DNA of 18,839 nt from Sediminibacterium sp. (GCA_023263235.1 JALQXE010000015.1:1-18839), one strand, 5' to 3'. Counted from the first letter of the stretch, positions 1-8,204 are shown. Notes: generated by a model not told the origin, from the letters alone. Program-made: numbers and translations.

Positions 1-2439
1 TTGCTAGATGAAGCAACTGCGGCTGCAGAAGCGATGGCACTTGCTTTTCATCACATCAACAAATCAGACGTACCAAGCAAACCAAAATTGTTTGTCGATA
101 AAAATATTTTCAAACAAACAAGAGATGTACTTGTTACTCGCGCCGAGCCTATTGGTGTAGAAATTGTAGTAGGTGATTTTTTAACGGCTACTATTGACGA
201 AACATATTTTGGCGCGATGCTGCAATATCCAAACAGCAATGGTGCCATTGAAGATCAACGTGCGTTTATTGATAAAGTGCACAGTGTGGATGGTTTAGTG
301 ATTGTTGCCACCGATTTATTAGCCCTTACACTTTTAACCCCTCCAGGCGAGCTTGGTGCAGACATTGCACTTGGTAGCGCTCAGCGTTTTGGTGTTCCGA
401 TGGGATTTGGTGGACCACATGCTGCGTTTTTTGCCACCAAAGACGATTTTAAAAGAGGTATGCCAGGCCGCTTAATTGGCGTAAGTATTGACGCGCAGGG
501 TAACCGTGCATTACGAATGGCATTACAAACAAGAGAGCAGCATATTAAAAGAGAAAAAGCCACTTCAAATATTTGTACCGCGCAAGCATTACTAGCTAAC
601 ATGGCTGCTATGTATGCAGTGTACCATGGACCTAAAGGTTTAAAAAATATTGCATCACGCGTACACCAATTAGCAGCTGCTGTTGCAAATGGATTAAGCG
701 CGATGGGGCTTTCTCAACAAAATAAATTTTTCTTTGACACTTTAACCATTAGTGGTGTTGATGCCAATGCTTTAAAAATGAATGCCGAAAAAGCAGGTAT
801 CAATTTCTTTTATGCTGCCGACGAAAAAGTGATTATTAGCATTGATGAAACAACAAGCATTGCAGATGCGAATGCGATACTTGCTGTGTTTGCAACTACG
901 ACAGGAAAAGCGGCTACTACCTTAACAGCTGCTGCAATTGAAAGCGCTGCAAGTCATATCCCACAAGGATTACAAAGAAGCAGCAATTATTTAACACACC
1001 CTGTATTTAATACGCACCACTCAGAAAGTCAGATGATGCGTTATATTAAATCATTAGAAAATAAAGACTTGTCTTTAAATACATCCATGATTTCACTGGG
1101 TAGCTGTACCATGAAATTAAATGCGGCCACCGAAATGATGCCCGTAAGCTGGCCGGCGTTTGGTGGACTACATCCATTTGTACCAACCAATCAAACAGAA
1201 GGCTACCAAGAAATTTTAAAAGAGTTATCGCATTATTTATGTCAAGCAACCGGATTTACCGCTTGTAGCTTGCAACCCAATAGCGGTGCGCAAGGTGAAT
1301 ACGCTGGATTATTAACGATTCGCGCTTATCACAAAGCACACAAAAATGAGCACCGTAATATTGTACTCATTCCTATTAGTGCCCACGGTACCAACCCTGC
1401 AAGTGCTGTAATGGCGGGCTTTAAAGTAGTGGTGGTAAAATGTGATGAGGCGGGTAATATTGACATGACCGACTTACAACAAAAAGCAGAACAATACAAA
1501 GACACCCTTGGTGGATTAATGGTTACCTACCCTTCTACGCATGGTGTATTTGAAGAAACCATTAAAGACATTTGTGCACTGATTCATACAAACGGTGGAC
1601 TTGTTTATATGGATGGTGCTAACATGAATGCACAGGTTGGTTTAACGAGCCCGGGTATGATTGGTGCCGATGTTTGCCACTTAAATTTACATAAAACATT
1701 TGCTATCCCACACGGTGGCGGCGGACCTGGCATGGGCCCTATTTGTGTGAATGATAAATTAGCGCCATTCTTACCTGGACATAATTATAATGGTAATGGA
1801 GCGAACGCAGTAAGTGCAGCACCATTAGGATCGGCTAGTATTTTATTAATAAGTTATGCGTACATTAAAATGTTAGGTGCAGAAGGTTTAACACTTTCTA
1901 CTGCTTATGCTATTATGAATGCAAACTACATGAAGTCAAGATTAGAAAAATGCTATACCATTTTATACGCTGGCAAAAACGGAACCTGTGCGCATGAATT
2001 TATCATTGACTTGCGTCCATTTAAAGCAACTGCAGGCATTGAGGCAGAAGACGTTGCCAAACGTTTAATTGATTACGGATTTCACGCACCTACCATGAGC
2101 TTCCCGGTAGCTGGTACGATTATGATTGAACCAACTGAAAGTGAAGATAAAGCAGAACTAGATCGTTTCTGCGATGCCTTAATTGGTATTTACAATGAAA
2201 TCAAATCCATTGAAAATGGTCAATTCGATAAAGTTGATAACCCATTAAAAAATGCGCCACATACCCTAAAAGTAATTTGCGCAGAGGAGTGGAATCACAA
2301 TTATTCAAGACAAACGGCAGCCTTCCCATTGCCTTATGTTACTGAAAATAAATTCTGGCCTACTGTTGCTAGAGTAAACAATACGCATGGTGATAGAAAT
2401 TTAATTTGTACCTGTGAACCTGTTGCCTCATACGCATAA
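1..2439 (+). CDS. gcvP: glycine dehydrogenase (decarboxylating), P protein of the glycine cleavage system, 5'-truncated by window edge
   Basis: This is the PLP-dependent P protein. It decarboxylates glycine and passes the aminomethyl group to the lipoyl H protein, in the cytoplasm. The frame is open from base 1. The first residues ([16 protein letters not shown]) match a site about 140 residues into full-length P proteins of about 950 aa, so the leading TTG is an internal Leu codon and the real start lies upstream. The 812 visible residues cover the end of the N-terminal PLP-fold half and the complete C-terminal half. The Schiff-base lysine is K565 in the [18 protein letters not shown] motif, so the active site is intact. 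The C-terminus ends in the expected [13 protein letters not shown] region. No other gcv gene is nearby. A strong hairpin terminator follows the stop by 16 nt. Identification is very secure. Confidence 0.97.
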   Translation: MLDEATAAAEAMALAFHHINKSDVPSKPKLFVDKNIFKQTRDVLVTRAEPIGVEIVVGDFLTATIDETYFGAMLQYPNSNGAIEDQRAFIDKVHSVDGLVIVATDLLALTLLTPPGELGADIALGSAQRFGVPMGFGGPHAAFFATKDDFKRGMPGRLIGVSIDAQGNRALRMALQTREQHIKREKATSNICTAQALLANMAAMYAVYHGPKGLKNIASRVHQLAAAVANGLSAMGLSQQNKFFFDTLTISGVDANALKMNAEKAGINFFYAADEKVIISIDETTSIADANAILAVFATTTGKAATTLTAAAIESAASHIPQGLQRSSNYLTHPVFNTHHSESQMMRYIKSLENKDLSLNTSMISLGSCTMKLNAATEMMPVSWPAFGGLHPFVPTNQTEGYQEILKELSHYLCQATGFTACSLQPNSGAQGEYAGLLTIRAYHKAHKNEHRNIVLIPISAHGTNPASAVMAGFKVVVVKCDEAGNIDMTDLQQKAEQYKDTLGGLMVTYPSTHGVFEETIKDICALIHTNGGLVYMDGANMNAQVGLTSPGMIGADVCHLNLHKTFAIPHGGGGPGMGPICVNDKLAPFLPGHNYNGNGANAVSAAPLGSASILLISYAYIKMLGAEGLTLSTAYAIMNANYMKSRLEKCYTILYAGKNGTCAHEFIIDLRPFKATAGIEAEDVAKRLIDYGFHAPTMSFPVAGTIMIEPTESEDKAELDRFCDALIGIYNEIKSIENGQFDKVDNPLKNAPHTLKVICAEEWNHNYSRQTAAFPLPYVTENKFWPTVARVNNTHGDRNLICTCEPVASYA

Positions 2440-2455
2440 GCAGTATTGGACACCT

Positions 2456-2488
2456 AAAAAAGCCTCGTCAAAATGACGAGGCTTTTTT
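2456..2488. terminator. bidirectional intrinsic terminator between gcvP and the HTH gene
   Basis: A perfect 15-bp inverted repeat (arms 2456-2470 and 2474-2488) encloses an AAA loop. The GC-rich core is GCCTCGTCA/TGACGAGGC. Six As flank it on the left and six Ts on the right, so it has a U-tract in both directions. It lies between the stops of two convergent genes and can end both gcvP (+) and the HTH gene (-). Confidence 0.93.
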
Positions 2489-2511
2489 ATTGTATTGGGG
2501 GAAGCATACTA

Positions 2512-2925
2512 TTAATAGGTATCAGCAATTGTGCCCAACTTATTATTTCCATTTAACATAAATTCATAAAGCCCTATAATTTTATCCTTGTCTTTTAAAA
2601 CAACATTTAATTTTTCAACATCTGATTCGAGATTTTTTAACTTTCGATTTTCAGATTCATAACGGTTACTAAACTCGTTTACTTTTAAAACCTGATGGGA
2701 TTCAATATCCTCTATGATCATATCACCCTCACCTGTTAGCACCCACAACATATTTAATTCGGGGTAACTATCATGGATTTTAACTAGGATGTCCGATCCA
2801 ACCGACCCTAGGTTTTTAATTTGCTTTGAGAAATATCCATTGGATAAATGAATTTTTCTTTCAAAGGAATGAGGCGTGATTGCTCTAAACTGCAAGTACA
2901 TTGCGATTCTTTCAATTGGTTTCAT
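2512..2925 (-). CDS. small HTH (XRE/CI-like) DNA-binding protein with C-terminal coiled coil
   Basis: This 137-aa protein is a probable transcriptional regulator. Residues 1-70 resemble the N-terminal DNA-binding domain of Bacteroidota XRE/CI-type regulators. A helical region around 18-40 (SFERKIHLSNGYFSKQIKN) looks like the recognition helices, and the segment PELNMLWVLTGEGDM (55-69) matches the usual end of such domains (compare the common pattern P-x-L-N-x-x-W-L-L-T-G-x-G-x-M). Residues about 80-122 are charged and heptad-like (Asn/Lys/Glu/Leu), suggesting a dimerising coiled coil in place of a peptidase or ligand domain. It has no membrane segment. It stands alone between the gcvP terminator and the ABC-F gene, with an AT-rich palindrome and a 14-bp direct repeat upstream. 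The target genes cannot be told from sequence; autoregulation is only a guess. Confidence 0.75.
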   Translation of the reverse strand: MKPIERIAMYLQFRAITPHSFERKIHLSNGYFSKQIKNLGSVGSDILVKIHDSYPELNMLWVLTGEGDMIIEDIESHQVLKVNEFSNRYESENRKLKNLESDVEKLNVVLKDKDKIIGLYEFMLNGNNKLGTIADTY

Positions 2926-2958
2926 AACATTTAATTTAATTGGTAATAGAACATATCC

Positions 2959-2973
2959 AATATTAAAAATATT
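2959..2973. repeat. AT-rich palindrome upstream of the HTH gene
   Basis: AATATT-AAA-AATATT lies 34-48 bp upstream of the HTH start codon. It could be an operator for the regulator's own promoter, but in AT-rich DNA a 6-bp repeat of this composition is weak evidence. Confidence 0.3.
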
Positions 2974-2990
2974 ATATACGCCAAATAAAA

Positions 2991-3026
2991 AACATAGGCC
3001 TCATTTTATTTGAACATAGGCCTCAT
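2991..3026. repeat. tandem 14-bp direct repeat, AACATAGGCCTCAT x2
   Basis: Two exact copies lie at 2991-3004 and 3013-3026, with starts 22 bp apart (about two helical turns). Each contains the palindrome AGGCCT. The pair sits between the ABC-F stop codon and the HTH gene start. On the minus strand the two AGGCCT cores can pair (6-bp stem, 16-nt loop), and ATG plus six Ts follow. The element could therefore be a weak ABC-F terminator or a tandem operator for the HTH gene. The sequence alone does not decide. Confidence 0.6.
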
Positions 3027-3037
3027 ATTTTTAACCA

Positions 3038-4954
3038 CTATTGTTTTTCACTTAATTCTAACCATCTAATTTCAGCTAATTCTAACGCAGCATTCACCTC
3101 AGAGAGTTTTTCGCTAATTGAAATTATTTCCTCGTAATTTAAACTCGCATTATTTAATTGCGCTGTTAATGCTGTTTTCTTTTCTTCTAGTACGGGCATC
3201 TCTTTATTCAAGGTTTCAAATTCTAACTTTTCCTTATAGCTCATTTTTTCAACCACTTTCTTTTCTGAAGCAACTAATGTAGTTTCAACTTTTTTCTCAG
3301 TAGTGGGCACAGCATGTTCTTTAACTGAGCTTATATCGGAGCTTACAGCTGCATAACTTTGTTTTGACTTCTCTAAGATTCTAAACTGAGTATAATTACC
3401 TGGATAGTCGCGAATCACTCCATTGCCCTCAAAAATAAATAAGTGATCCACTAATTTGTCCATAAAATATCTATCGTGTGATACCAATAACACACAACCT
3501 GCATAATCCAGTAAAAATTGTTCAAGTACAGCCAATGTTGGTAAATCCAAGTCATTCGTTGGCTCATCCAGAATTAAGAAATTAGGATTCTTAAATAATA
3601 TGGTTAGTAATTGTAAGCGTTTTTTTTCTCCTCCACTCAAGGCACTTAAATAAGTATATTGCTTATCTGGCGTAAACAGGAATAATTCTAAAAATTGTGC
3701 CGCACTTAAGGATCCCCCGCTTGCCAATGGAAATTGCTCAGCAAAGGTTTTTAAGTATTCAATAACGCGCATGTCTTTTTTATACACCAACCCTTCCTGT
3801 GAAAAATGACCAAATACAATGGTTTCTCCCACATTTATCTTTCCACTATCAGGTTGTGTTATGCCTTGAAGAATTTGTAAAAAAGTGCTTTTACCTACTC
3901 CATTTTTGCCTACAATACCAATGCGCTCCCCCTTGCTAAATGTATAATCAAACCCTTTTAAAACTACTAAATCACCATAGGATTTGTAAACCTTCTTCGC
4001 CTCAATAATCTTACCGCCCAACCTGGTCATTTTCATATCCAATTGCAAATTGGTGTCGTCTATCTTTTGCTTAGCCTTTGCTTCTACCTCATAAAAATTA
4101 TCCTGTCTGCTCTTACTTTTTGTGGTTCTTGCTTTGGGTTGTTTACGCATCCATTCCAATTCCTTTCTAAAAGTATTCTTTGCTTTATCTATGCTCGCCA
4201 ACTCCGATTCAATACGCGCTGCTTTCTTCTCTAAATAATTTTCGTAGTCCCCTTTATAGCTGTATAATTTTTCTCGTTCTAACTCCCAAATTTCATCGGT
4301 TACTGCTTCTAAAAAATAACGATCATGCGACACCAGTAATAAAGTCACTTTTTCTTGCTCCAAATAATTTTCTAGCCACTCAATCATATTTAAATCCAAA
4401 TGATTGGTAGGCTCATCCATCAGTAATAAAACGTGCTTGGGTTCAAAACCAATTTGAATTAAAGTTTTTGCCAATGAAACGCGCTTTCTCTGACCTCCAC
4501 TTAATTTAGAGACAGGTTGCTCCAAATGATGAATATTTAGTTGGGTAAGAATGGTTTTAACTTTTGATTCAAAATCCCATGCGCTATGCTCTTCCATTTC
4601 CATAATGGCATTGGTAATTAAATCCTCATCCTCCGATTCCATTGCCATTTCATAATTACTAATGGCTTTCATAATTGGGTGATCCTGGTTAAATAAATTC
4701 TGGATCACCGTTGCCGTTTCAATAAACTGAGGCTCTTGTTCAAACATGACCAAATGCACATCCTTGTGAATTTTAAAAGTACCCGCATCTGGATGTTCCT
4801 TACCCGATAATATCTTTAATAAGGTGCTTTTCCCTACCCCATTTCTGGCGATTAAAGCAATTCTGTCCCCTTCATTGATATTAAAACTAATGCCCTTAAA
4901 TAAGGGTGTTATTCCATAACTTTTTGTAAGCCCTTCTACTGATACATAATGCAT
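3038..4954 (-). CDS. ABC-F family ATPase, Uup-like
   Basis: This is a soluble tandem ABC ATPase of 638 aa without membrane segments. ABC-F proteins act on ribosomes or nucleic acids rather than as transporters. Nucleotide-binding domain 1 has Walker A ARNGVGKST (36-44), signature LSGGQ (151-155) and Walker B with DEPTNHLD (about 175-187). A charged linker (about 235-310, with KQPKARTTKS) is the P-site-tRNA interaction motif region. Domain 2 has Walker A GKNGVGKS (349-356), LSGGE (439-443) and DEPTNDLD (463-470). Residues 571-638 form a coiled-coil C-terminal domain starting MSYKEKLEFE, which is typical of Uup. The start at 4954 gives the family-typical N-terminus MHYVSVEGLTKSYG and lies 4 nt after a -7 box. 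A longer frame to 5137 would run through that promoter and into ispH. The first Walker A has Ala for the first Gly. EttA-like or antibiotic-resistance ABC-F roles are less likely given the C-terminal domain. Confidence 0.93.
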   Translation of the reverse strand: MHYVSVEGLTKSYGITPLFKGISFNINEGDRIALIARNGVGKSTLLKILSGKEHPDAGTFKIHKDVHLVMFEQEPQFIETATVIQNLFNQDHPIMKAISNYEMAMESEDEDLITNAIMEMEEHSAWDFESKVKTILTQLNIHHLEQPVSKLSGGQRKRVSLAKTLIQIGFEPKHVLLLMDEPTNHLDLNMIEWLENYLEQEKVTLLLVSHDRYFLEAVTDEIWELEREKLYSYKGDYENYLEKKAARIESELASIDKAKNTFRKELEWMRKQPKARTTKSKSRQDNFYEVEAKAKQKIDDTNLQLDMKMTRLGGKIIEAKKVYKSYGDLVVLKGFDYTFSKGERIGIVGKNGVGKSTFLQILQGITQPDSGKINVGETIVFGHFSQEGLVYKKDMRVIEYLKTFAEQFPLASGGSLSAAQFLELFLFTPDKQYTYLSALSGGEKKRLQLLTILFKNPNFLILDEPTNDLDLPTLAVLEQFLLDYAGCVLLVSHDRYFMDKLVDHLFIFEGNGVIRDYPGNYTQFRILEKSKQSYAAVSSDISSVKEHAVPTTEKKVETTLVASEKKVVEKMSYKEKLEFETLNKEMPVLEEKKTALTAQLNNASLNYEEIISISEKLSEVNAALELAEIRWLELSEKQ

Positions 4955-4958
4955 GGCG

Positions 4959-4966
4959 CAAAGATA
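4959..4966 (-). promoter_or_regulatory. -7 promoter box of the ABC-F gene
   Basis: TATCTTTG on the minus strand is a full match to the Bacteroidota TAnnTTTG consensus and lies 4 nt upstream of the ATG at 4954. Transcription would begin at or next to the start codon. No clear -33 TTTG is seen at the expected distance. Confidence 0.7.
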
Positions 4967-4998
4967 AGCTCCCCGTGCAAGGAAGCCGTATTTTATTG

Positions 4999-5006
4999 TA
5001 CTTTTG
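4999..5006 (+). promoter_or_regulatory. -7 promoter box of ispH
   Basis: TACTTTTG is a full match to TAnnTTTG, 27 nt upstream of the ispH ATG at 5034, so a short leader of roughly 20 nt is expected. It is back-to-back with the ABC-F box, 32 bp apart. Confidence 0.65.
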
Positions 5007-5033
5007 TGATCTACAAACTTAATTAGTTTACAA

Positions 5034-6263
5034 ATGAAGCAATTTGAGGTGCCCACAGGATATCGTAGCCAATTAATTACTGCTATTAAGCAAAAAAGAA
5101 AAGCGGACGATAAATTAAAGAAAGACTTTAGCCCCACTTTGTTGGATTTAGGCAGTGTTCAATTTTATTTAGCAAGGCATTTTGGGTTTTGTTATGGAGT
5201 TGAGAACGCTATTGATATCGCTTATAAAACCATTGAAGAAAATAAAGGCAAAAGAATTTATTTATTAAGTGAAATGATTCACAATCCTCAAGTGAACGCA
5301 GACCTTATTCAGAAAGGAGTAAAATTTTTACATGACACCAATGGGAATGGGATTATTTCATTAGATGAATTAACAGCCAATGACGTTGTTATGATTCCGG
5401 CCTTTGGCACAACTCTAGAGTTGGAAAAAACAATTTTGGAAAAAGGAATTGAAATACAAAAATACAATACCACCTGTCCATTTGTTGAAAAAGTTTGGAA
5501 CCGCAGTGAGCAGATTGCTAAAAAAGGCTACTCAATTGTTATTCATGGCAAACCCAAACACGAGGAAACAAGGGCCACTTTTTCTCATGCAGCAGCCAAC
5601 ACTCCTACCTTGATAGTGAATGACATGGAAGAAACCATCTTATTGGGAGATTTTATACTTGGTAAATTAACGATCGCAGCATTTGAAAAACATTTTTCAG
5701 GAAGATACTCAGTAGGATTTGATCCAACCAAGGACTTATCAAAAATAGGGGTCGTAAATCAAACTACGCAGTTGGCTACTGATACCCAAGCTATTTCAGA
5801 TTATTTGAAAAAAATTATTATTGAAAAATATGGTTCAGCTAATTTAGAATCACATTTCGCAGATACCCGTGATACATTGTGCTATGCCACCAATGACAAC
5901 CAATCTGCCGTTATGGGTTTGTTAGAAACCAATGCTGATTTTGCTATAGTAATGGGTGGAAAGAATAGCAGCAACAGCTCTCATTTAGTTGAATTGTGTG
6001 AGCAAAAATTACCTACCTATTTTATTGATGACGCAAGTAAAATTGTTAACGCAAGTGAAATCATTCATACTGATTGGAAAAATAAAGCAGCACAGGTAAT
6101 GCATGATTTTATTCCACAAAAAGAGACTGTAAAAATTTTAATGACCAGCGGTGCGAGCTGCCCTGATGCAGTTGTAGAATCGGTGATTCATAAAATTGCA
6201 GGATATTTTGGAAAGGAAGAAGCCCTTTATGAACTCATTAATGATTGGCGTCAGCAGGCTTAG
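5034..6263 (+). CDS. ispH: 4-hydroxy-3-methylbut-2-enyl diphosphate reductase, long (plant/cyanobacterial-type) form
   Basis: This is the last enzyme of the MEP isoprenoid pathway. It reduces HMBPP to IPP and DMAPP using a [4Fe-4S] cluster, in the cytoplasm. The three cluster cysteines are visible: C53 (HFGFCYGVENA), C148 (NTTCPFVEKVW) and C283 (DTLCYATNDNQ). The substrate-site residues H83 (MIHNPQV), HEET (176-179) and the C-terminal TSGASCPDAVVE motif (371-382) are also present. At 409 aa it is about 90-100 residues longer than the E. coli enzyme. The extra length is an N-terminal extension of about 40 aa and an insert around 190-240, as in plant and cyanobacterial IspH. ATG 5034 follows a perfect -7 box. 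Residues 101-112 happen to spell a canonical EF-hand loop. It is convergent with cmk, only 6 bp between the two stops, so the 3' ends must overlap in transcripts. Confidence 0.96.
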   Translation: MKQFEVPTGYRSQLITAIKQKRKADDKLKKDFSPTLLDLGSVQFYLARHFGFCYGVENAIDIAYKTIEENKGKRIYLLSEMIHNPQVNADLIQKGVKFLHDTNGNGIISLDELTANDVVMIPAFGTTLELEKTILEKGIEIQKYNTTCPFVEKVWNRSEQIAKKGYSIVIHGKPKHEETRATFSHAAANTPTLIVNDMEETILLGDFILGKLTIAAFEKHFSGRYSVGFDPTKDLSKIGVVNQTTQLATDTQAISDYLKKIIIEKYGSANLESHFADTRDTLCYATNDNQSAVMGLLETNADFAIVMGGKNSSNSSHLVELCEQKLPTYFIDDASKIVNASEIIHTDWKNKAAQVMHDFIPQKETVKILMTSGASCPDAVVESVIHKIAGYFGKEEALYELINDWRQQA

Positions 6264-6269
6264 TATATA

Positions 6270-6965
6270 TTATTCTGCATTCAATTGTGCAATACGTTCT
6301 TGAGCCCAGCTCAATGCAATTTCAAATTGAGAAGCTCTATCAATATGACTGTTGTCCAAAACAAGCGCATCTTCTGCTTGCTTTAAAGGACTATGTTCTC
6401 TTGTGCTGTCTATATGATCTCTATGTTGTAAATTTTCAGCAACAGCCTCCATGGTAATGGTAGGGTCGGTTGATTGTAATTCCAAAAAACGTCTTTGCGC
6501 TCTTATCGCAGGTTGCGCAGTAACAAATATTTTTAACTCCGCATTGGGAAAAACCACAGTGCCAATATCACGACCATCCATTACAATCCCTTTATGCTGA
6601 CCCATGGCTTGTTGTTGTGCTACTGCAAAATCACGTACCGCCTCAATTGCAGCAACTTCACTCACTTTTGAACTTACCTGCATTTCACGTATTAGTAATT
6701 CCACATTCTCCCCATTTAAAAACATATCACTCTTTAAAGTTGCTGGATTGTATTCAAAATGAAGTTTGATATTATTTAAAGCAATTGTAATAGCCTCTTG
6801 ATCTTGAAAAGAAATGTTATTCCTTAAAAAATAAAGTGCAATTGCCCTATACATTGCACCTGTATCAATAAAGACATATTCCAACTTTGCTGCCAACGCT
6901 TTTGCTAAAGTGCTTTTTCCACAAGAAGAAAAACCGTCAATGGCAATGATAATTTTATTGGACAT
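6270..6965 (-). CDS. cmk: (d)CMP kinase
   Basis: Cytidylate kinase phosphorylates CMP and dCMP with ATP in cytoplasmic pyrimidine salvage and nucleotide supply. The 231-aa protein has the usual length. The P-loop GFSSCGKST is at 11-19, the NMP-binding segment DTGAMYRAI follows at 34-42, and the conserved DGRDIGTVVFP is at 130-140. The LID region with Arg residues (AQRRFLEL) follows. The start at 6965 gives the standard MSNKIIIAIDGFSSCGKS N-terminus. The gene lies 42 bp downstream of the Mrp gene on the same strand with no recognisable -7 box in the gap, so the two are probably cotranscribed. Its stop is 6 bp from the convergent ispH stop. Confidence 0.96.
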   Translation of the reverse strand: MSNKIIIAIDGFSSCGKSTLAKALAAKLEYVFIDTGAMYRAIALYFLRNNISFQDQEAITIALNNIKLHFEYNPATLKSDMFLNGENVELLIREMQVSSKVSEVAAIEAVRDFAVAQQQAMGQHKGIVMDGRDIGTVVFPNAELKIFVTAQPAIRAQRRFLELQSTDPTITMEAVAENLQHRDHIDSTREHSPLKQAEDALVLDNSHIDRASQFEIALSWAQERIAQLNAE

Positions 6966-7007
6966 ATGCTACTTTTTGAATTTTGTTTCTTTTCTAATTT
7001 CTAAAAA

Positions 7008-8102
7008 TTAAGGCGCCATTGTTATGGTTTGTGTTTTAGGCAAATTTGCATTTCGTATTGCAATTTGTCTTACTGCCTGTGATACAACTGCTCTCAATGC
7101 CTTTTTTGAAATTTCGTCATTACCAACCATGGCAGGAACACCTGCGTCTCCCCCCTCTCTAATGGATTGTACTATTGGAACCTGGCCCAAGAATGGTAAA
7201 TCATACTCCTCCGCCAAATTACGGCCACCATCCTTGCCAAATAAATAATATTTATTGTTAGGAAGTTCCGCTGGGGTGAAATAAGCCATATTTTCAACCA
7301 ATCCAACAATAGGCACATTTACATTTGCTTGGCCAAACATGGCAATTGCTTTTTTAGCATCCGCCAATGCTACATTTTGAGGAGTAGTTACTATTACCAC
7401 ACCAGTTACTGGAACCGTTTGCATAATGGTTAAATGTATATCTCCTGTGCCCGGCGGCATATCTATCACTAAATAATCTAATTCCCCCCAATCTACATCG
7501 GTGATGAATTGTCTTATTGCACTACTTGCCATGGGCCCTCTCCAAACAACTGCATCTTTTTCATCAACCAATAAACCAATGCTCATTAAATCGATTCCAA
7601 ATTTTTGAATAGGTAAAATAATCCCTTCTCCGTTGGCGTCTTTCATCATTGGTCTTTGTCCTCTTACGCCAAACATTATAGGTACACTTGGTCCATATAT
7701 ATCGGCATCCATCAAGCCCACTTTTGCACCCCCTTCGGCCAATGCCAACGCTAGGTTTGCCGAAACAGTACTTTTTCCCACACCTCCTTTTCCACTCACT
7801 ACTGCAATTATATTTTTAACCTTCGACAAAACGGTCTCATTGGCTTTTCGGGTGGTAGTTGTTTTTGAGGTAAATCCAACGGTAATTATCGCCTCTTTAT
7901 TTACCAATAATTTAATGGCATTTTCGCATGCATTTTTCATCAAGTCCTTCATTGGACAAGCTGGTGTAGTTAATACAATTCTAAAGCTCACTTTATTGCC
8001 ATCAATTACAATATCTTCAATCATATTAAGGGTCACCAAGTCCTTACCCAAATCCGGTTCTTGCACATTGCTAAGCGCTTTTAAAATGTCTGCTGCTGTC
8101 AT
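7008..8102 (-). CDS. apbC: Mrp/ApbC-type iron-sulfur cluster carrier ATPase (no CXXC motif)
   Basis: This P-loop ATPase of the Mrp/Nbp35 family is 364 aa and probably carries and inserts Fe-S clusters in the cytoplasm. Residues 1-85 form the MIP18/DUF59-type domain, with TTPACPMKDLM around 45-55. Residues 98-340 form the ATPase, with the deviant Walker A SGKGGVGKST (103-112), DADIYGPSVP (132-141) and the switch segment VIDMPPGTGD (212-221). In characterised Mrp proteins a CXXC pair follows the ENM(S/A)YF segment and binds the bridging cluster. Here the region reads NMAYFTPAELPNNKYY (271-286) with no cysteine. I recall this as the usual Bacteroidota form, so it is probably lineage-typical. A perfect -7 box lies about 35 nt upstream, and cmk follows 42 bp downstream. 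Confidence 0.94.
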   Translation of the reverse strand: MTAADILKALSNVQEPDLGKDLVTLNMIEDIVIDGNKVSFRIVLTTPACPMKDLMKNACENAIKLLVNKEAIITVGFTSKTTTTRKANETVLSKVKNIIAVVSGKGGVGKSTVSANLALALAEGGAKVGLMDADIYGPSVPIMFGVRGQRPMMKDANGEGIILPIQKFGIDLMSIGLLVDEKDAVVWRGPMASSAIRQFITDVDWGELDYLVIDMPPGTGDIHLTIMQTVPVTGVVIVTTPQNVALADAKKAIAMFGQANVNVPIVGLVENMAYFTPAELPNNKYYLFGKDGGRNLAEEYDLPFLGQVPIVQSIREGGDAGVPAMVGNDEISKKALRAVVSQAVRQIAIRNANLPKTQTITMAP

Positions 8103-8137
8103 TTTGGAAGTTTTTGTTAAAAAGTTAAAAACTGGGG

Positions 8138-8145
8138 CAAAGTTA
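8138..8145 (-). promoter_or_regulatory. -7 promoter box of the Mrp (and probably cmk) transcript
   Basis: TAACTTTG on the minus strand fully matches TAnnTTTG, 35 nt upstream of the ATG at 8102. A TTTG (minus strand, 8171-8168) lies 22 nt further upstream, near the usual -33 distance, making this one of the better promoters in the window. Confidence 0.65.
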
Positions 8146-8189
8146 ATTGATGCGCCCCTTATTTTAGCAAAAAATTCAAGGTTCTAGCT

Positions 8190-8197
8190 TAATTTTG
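8190..8197 (+). promoter_or_regulatory. -7 promoter box of the CarboxypepD_reg-like gene
   Basis: TAATTTTG fully matches TAnnTTTG and sits 7 nt before the ATG at 8205. A very short or absent leader is expected. It is back-to-back with the Mrp box, 44 bp apart. Confidence 0.65.
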
Positions 8198-8204
8198 CCC
8201 TGCT

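Noticed and set aside
2991..3026. Possible CRISPR remnant
   Set aside because: Only two 14-bp copies with an 8-bp spacer and no cas genes; the unit is too short for a CRISPR repeat.
3038..4954. ABC-F gene as an antibiotic-resistance determinant
   Set aside because: The Uup-type C-terminal coiled coil and housekeeping context argue for a core ABC-F; nothing in the sequence indicates a resistance subtype.
4955..5137. N-terminal extension of the ABC-F frame by 61 residues
   Set aside because: It would overlap the ispH 5' end and run through a perfect -7 promoter box; the family N-terminus begins at the ATG at 4954.
7633..8187. 184-codon plus-strand open frame opposite the Mrp gene
   Set aside because: It is antisense to a conserved ATPase, has no recognisable domain, and is explained by codon bias on the opposite strand.
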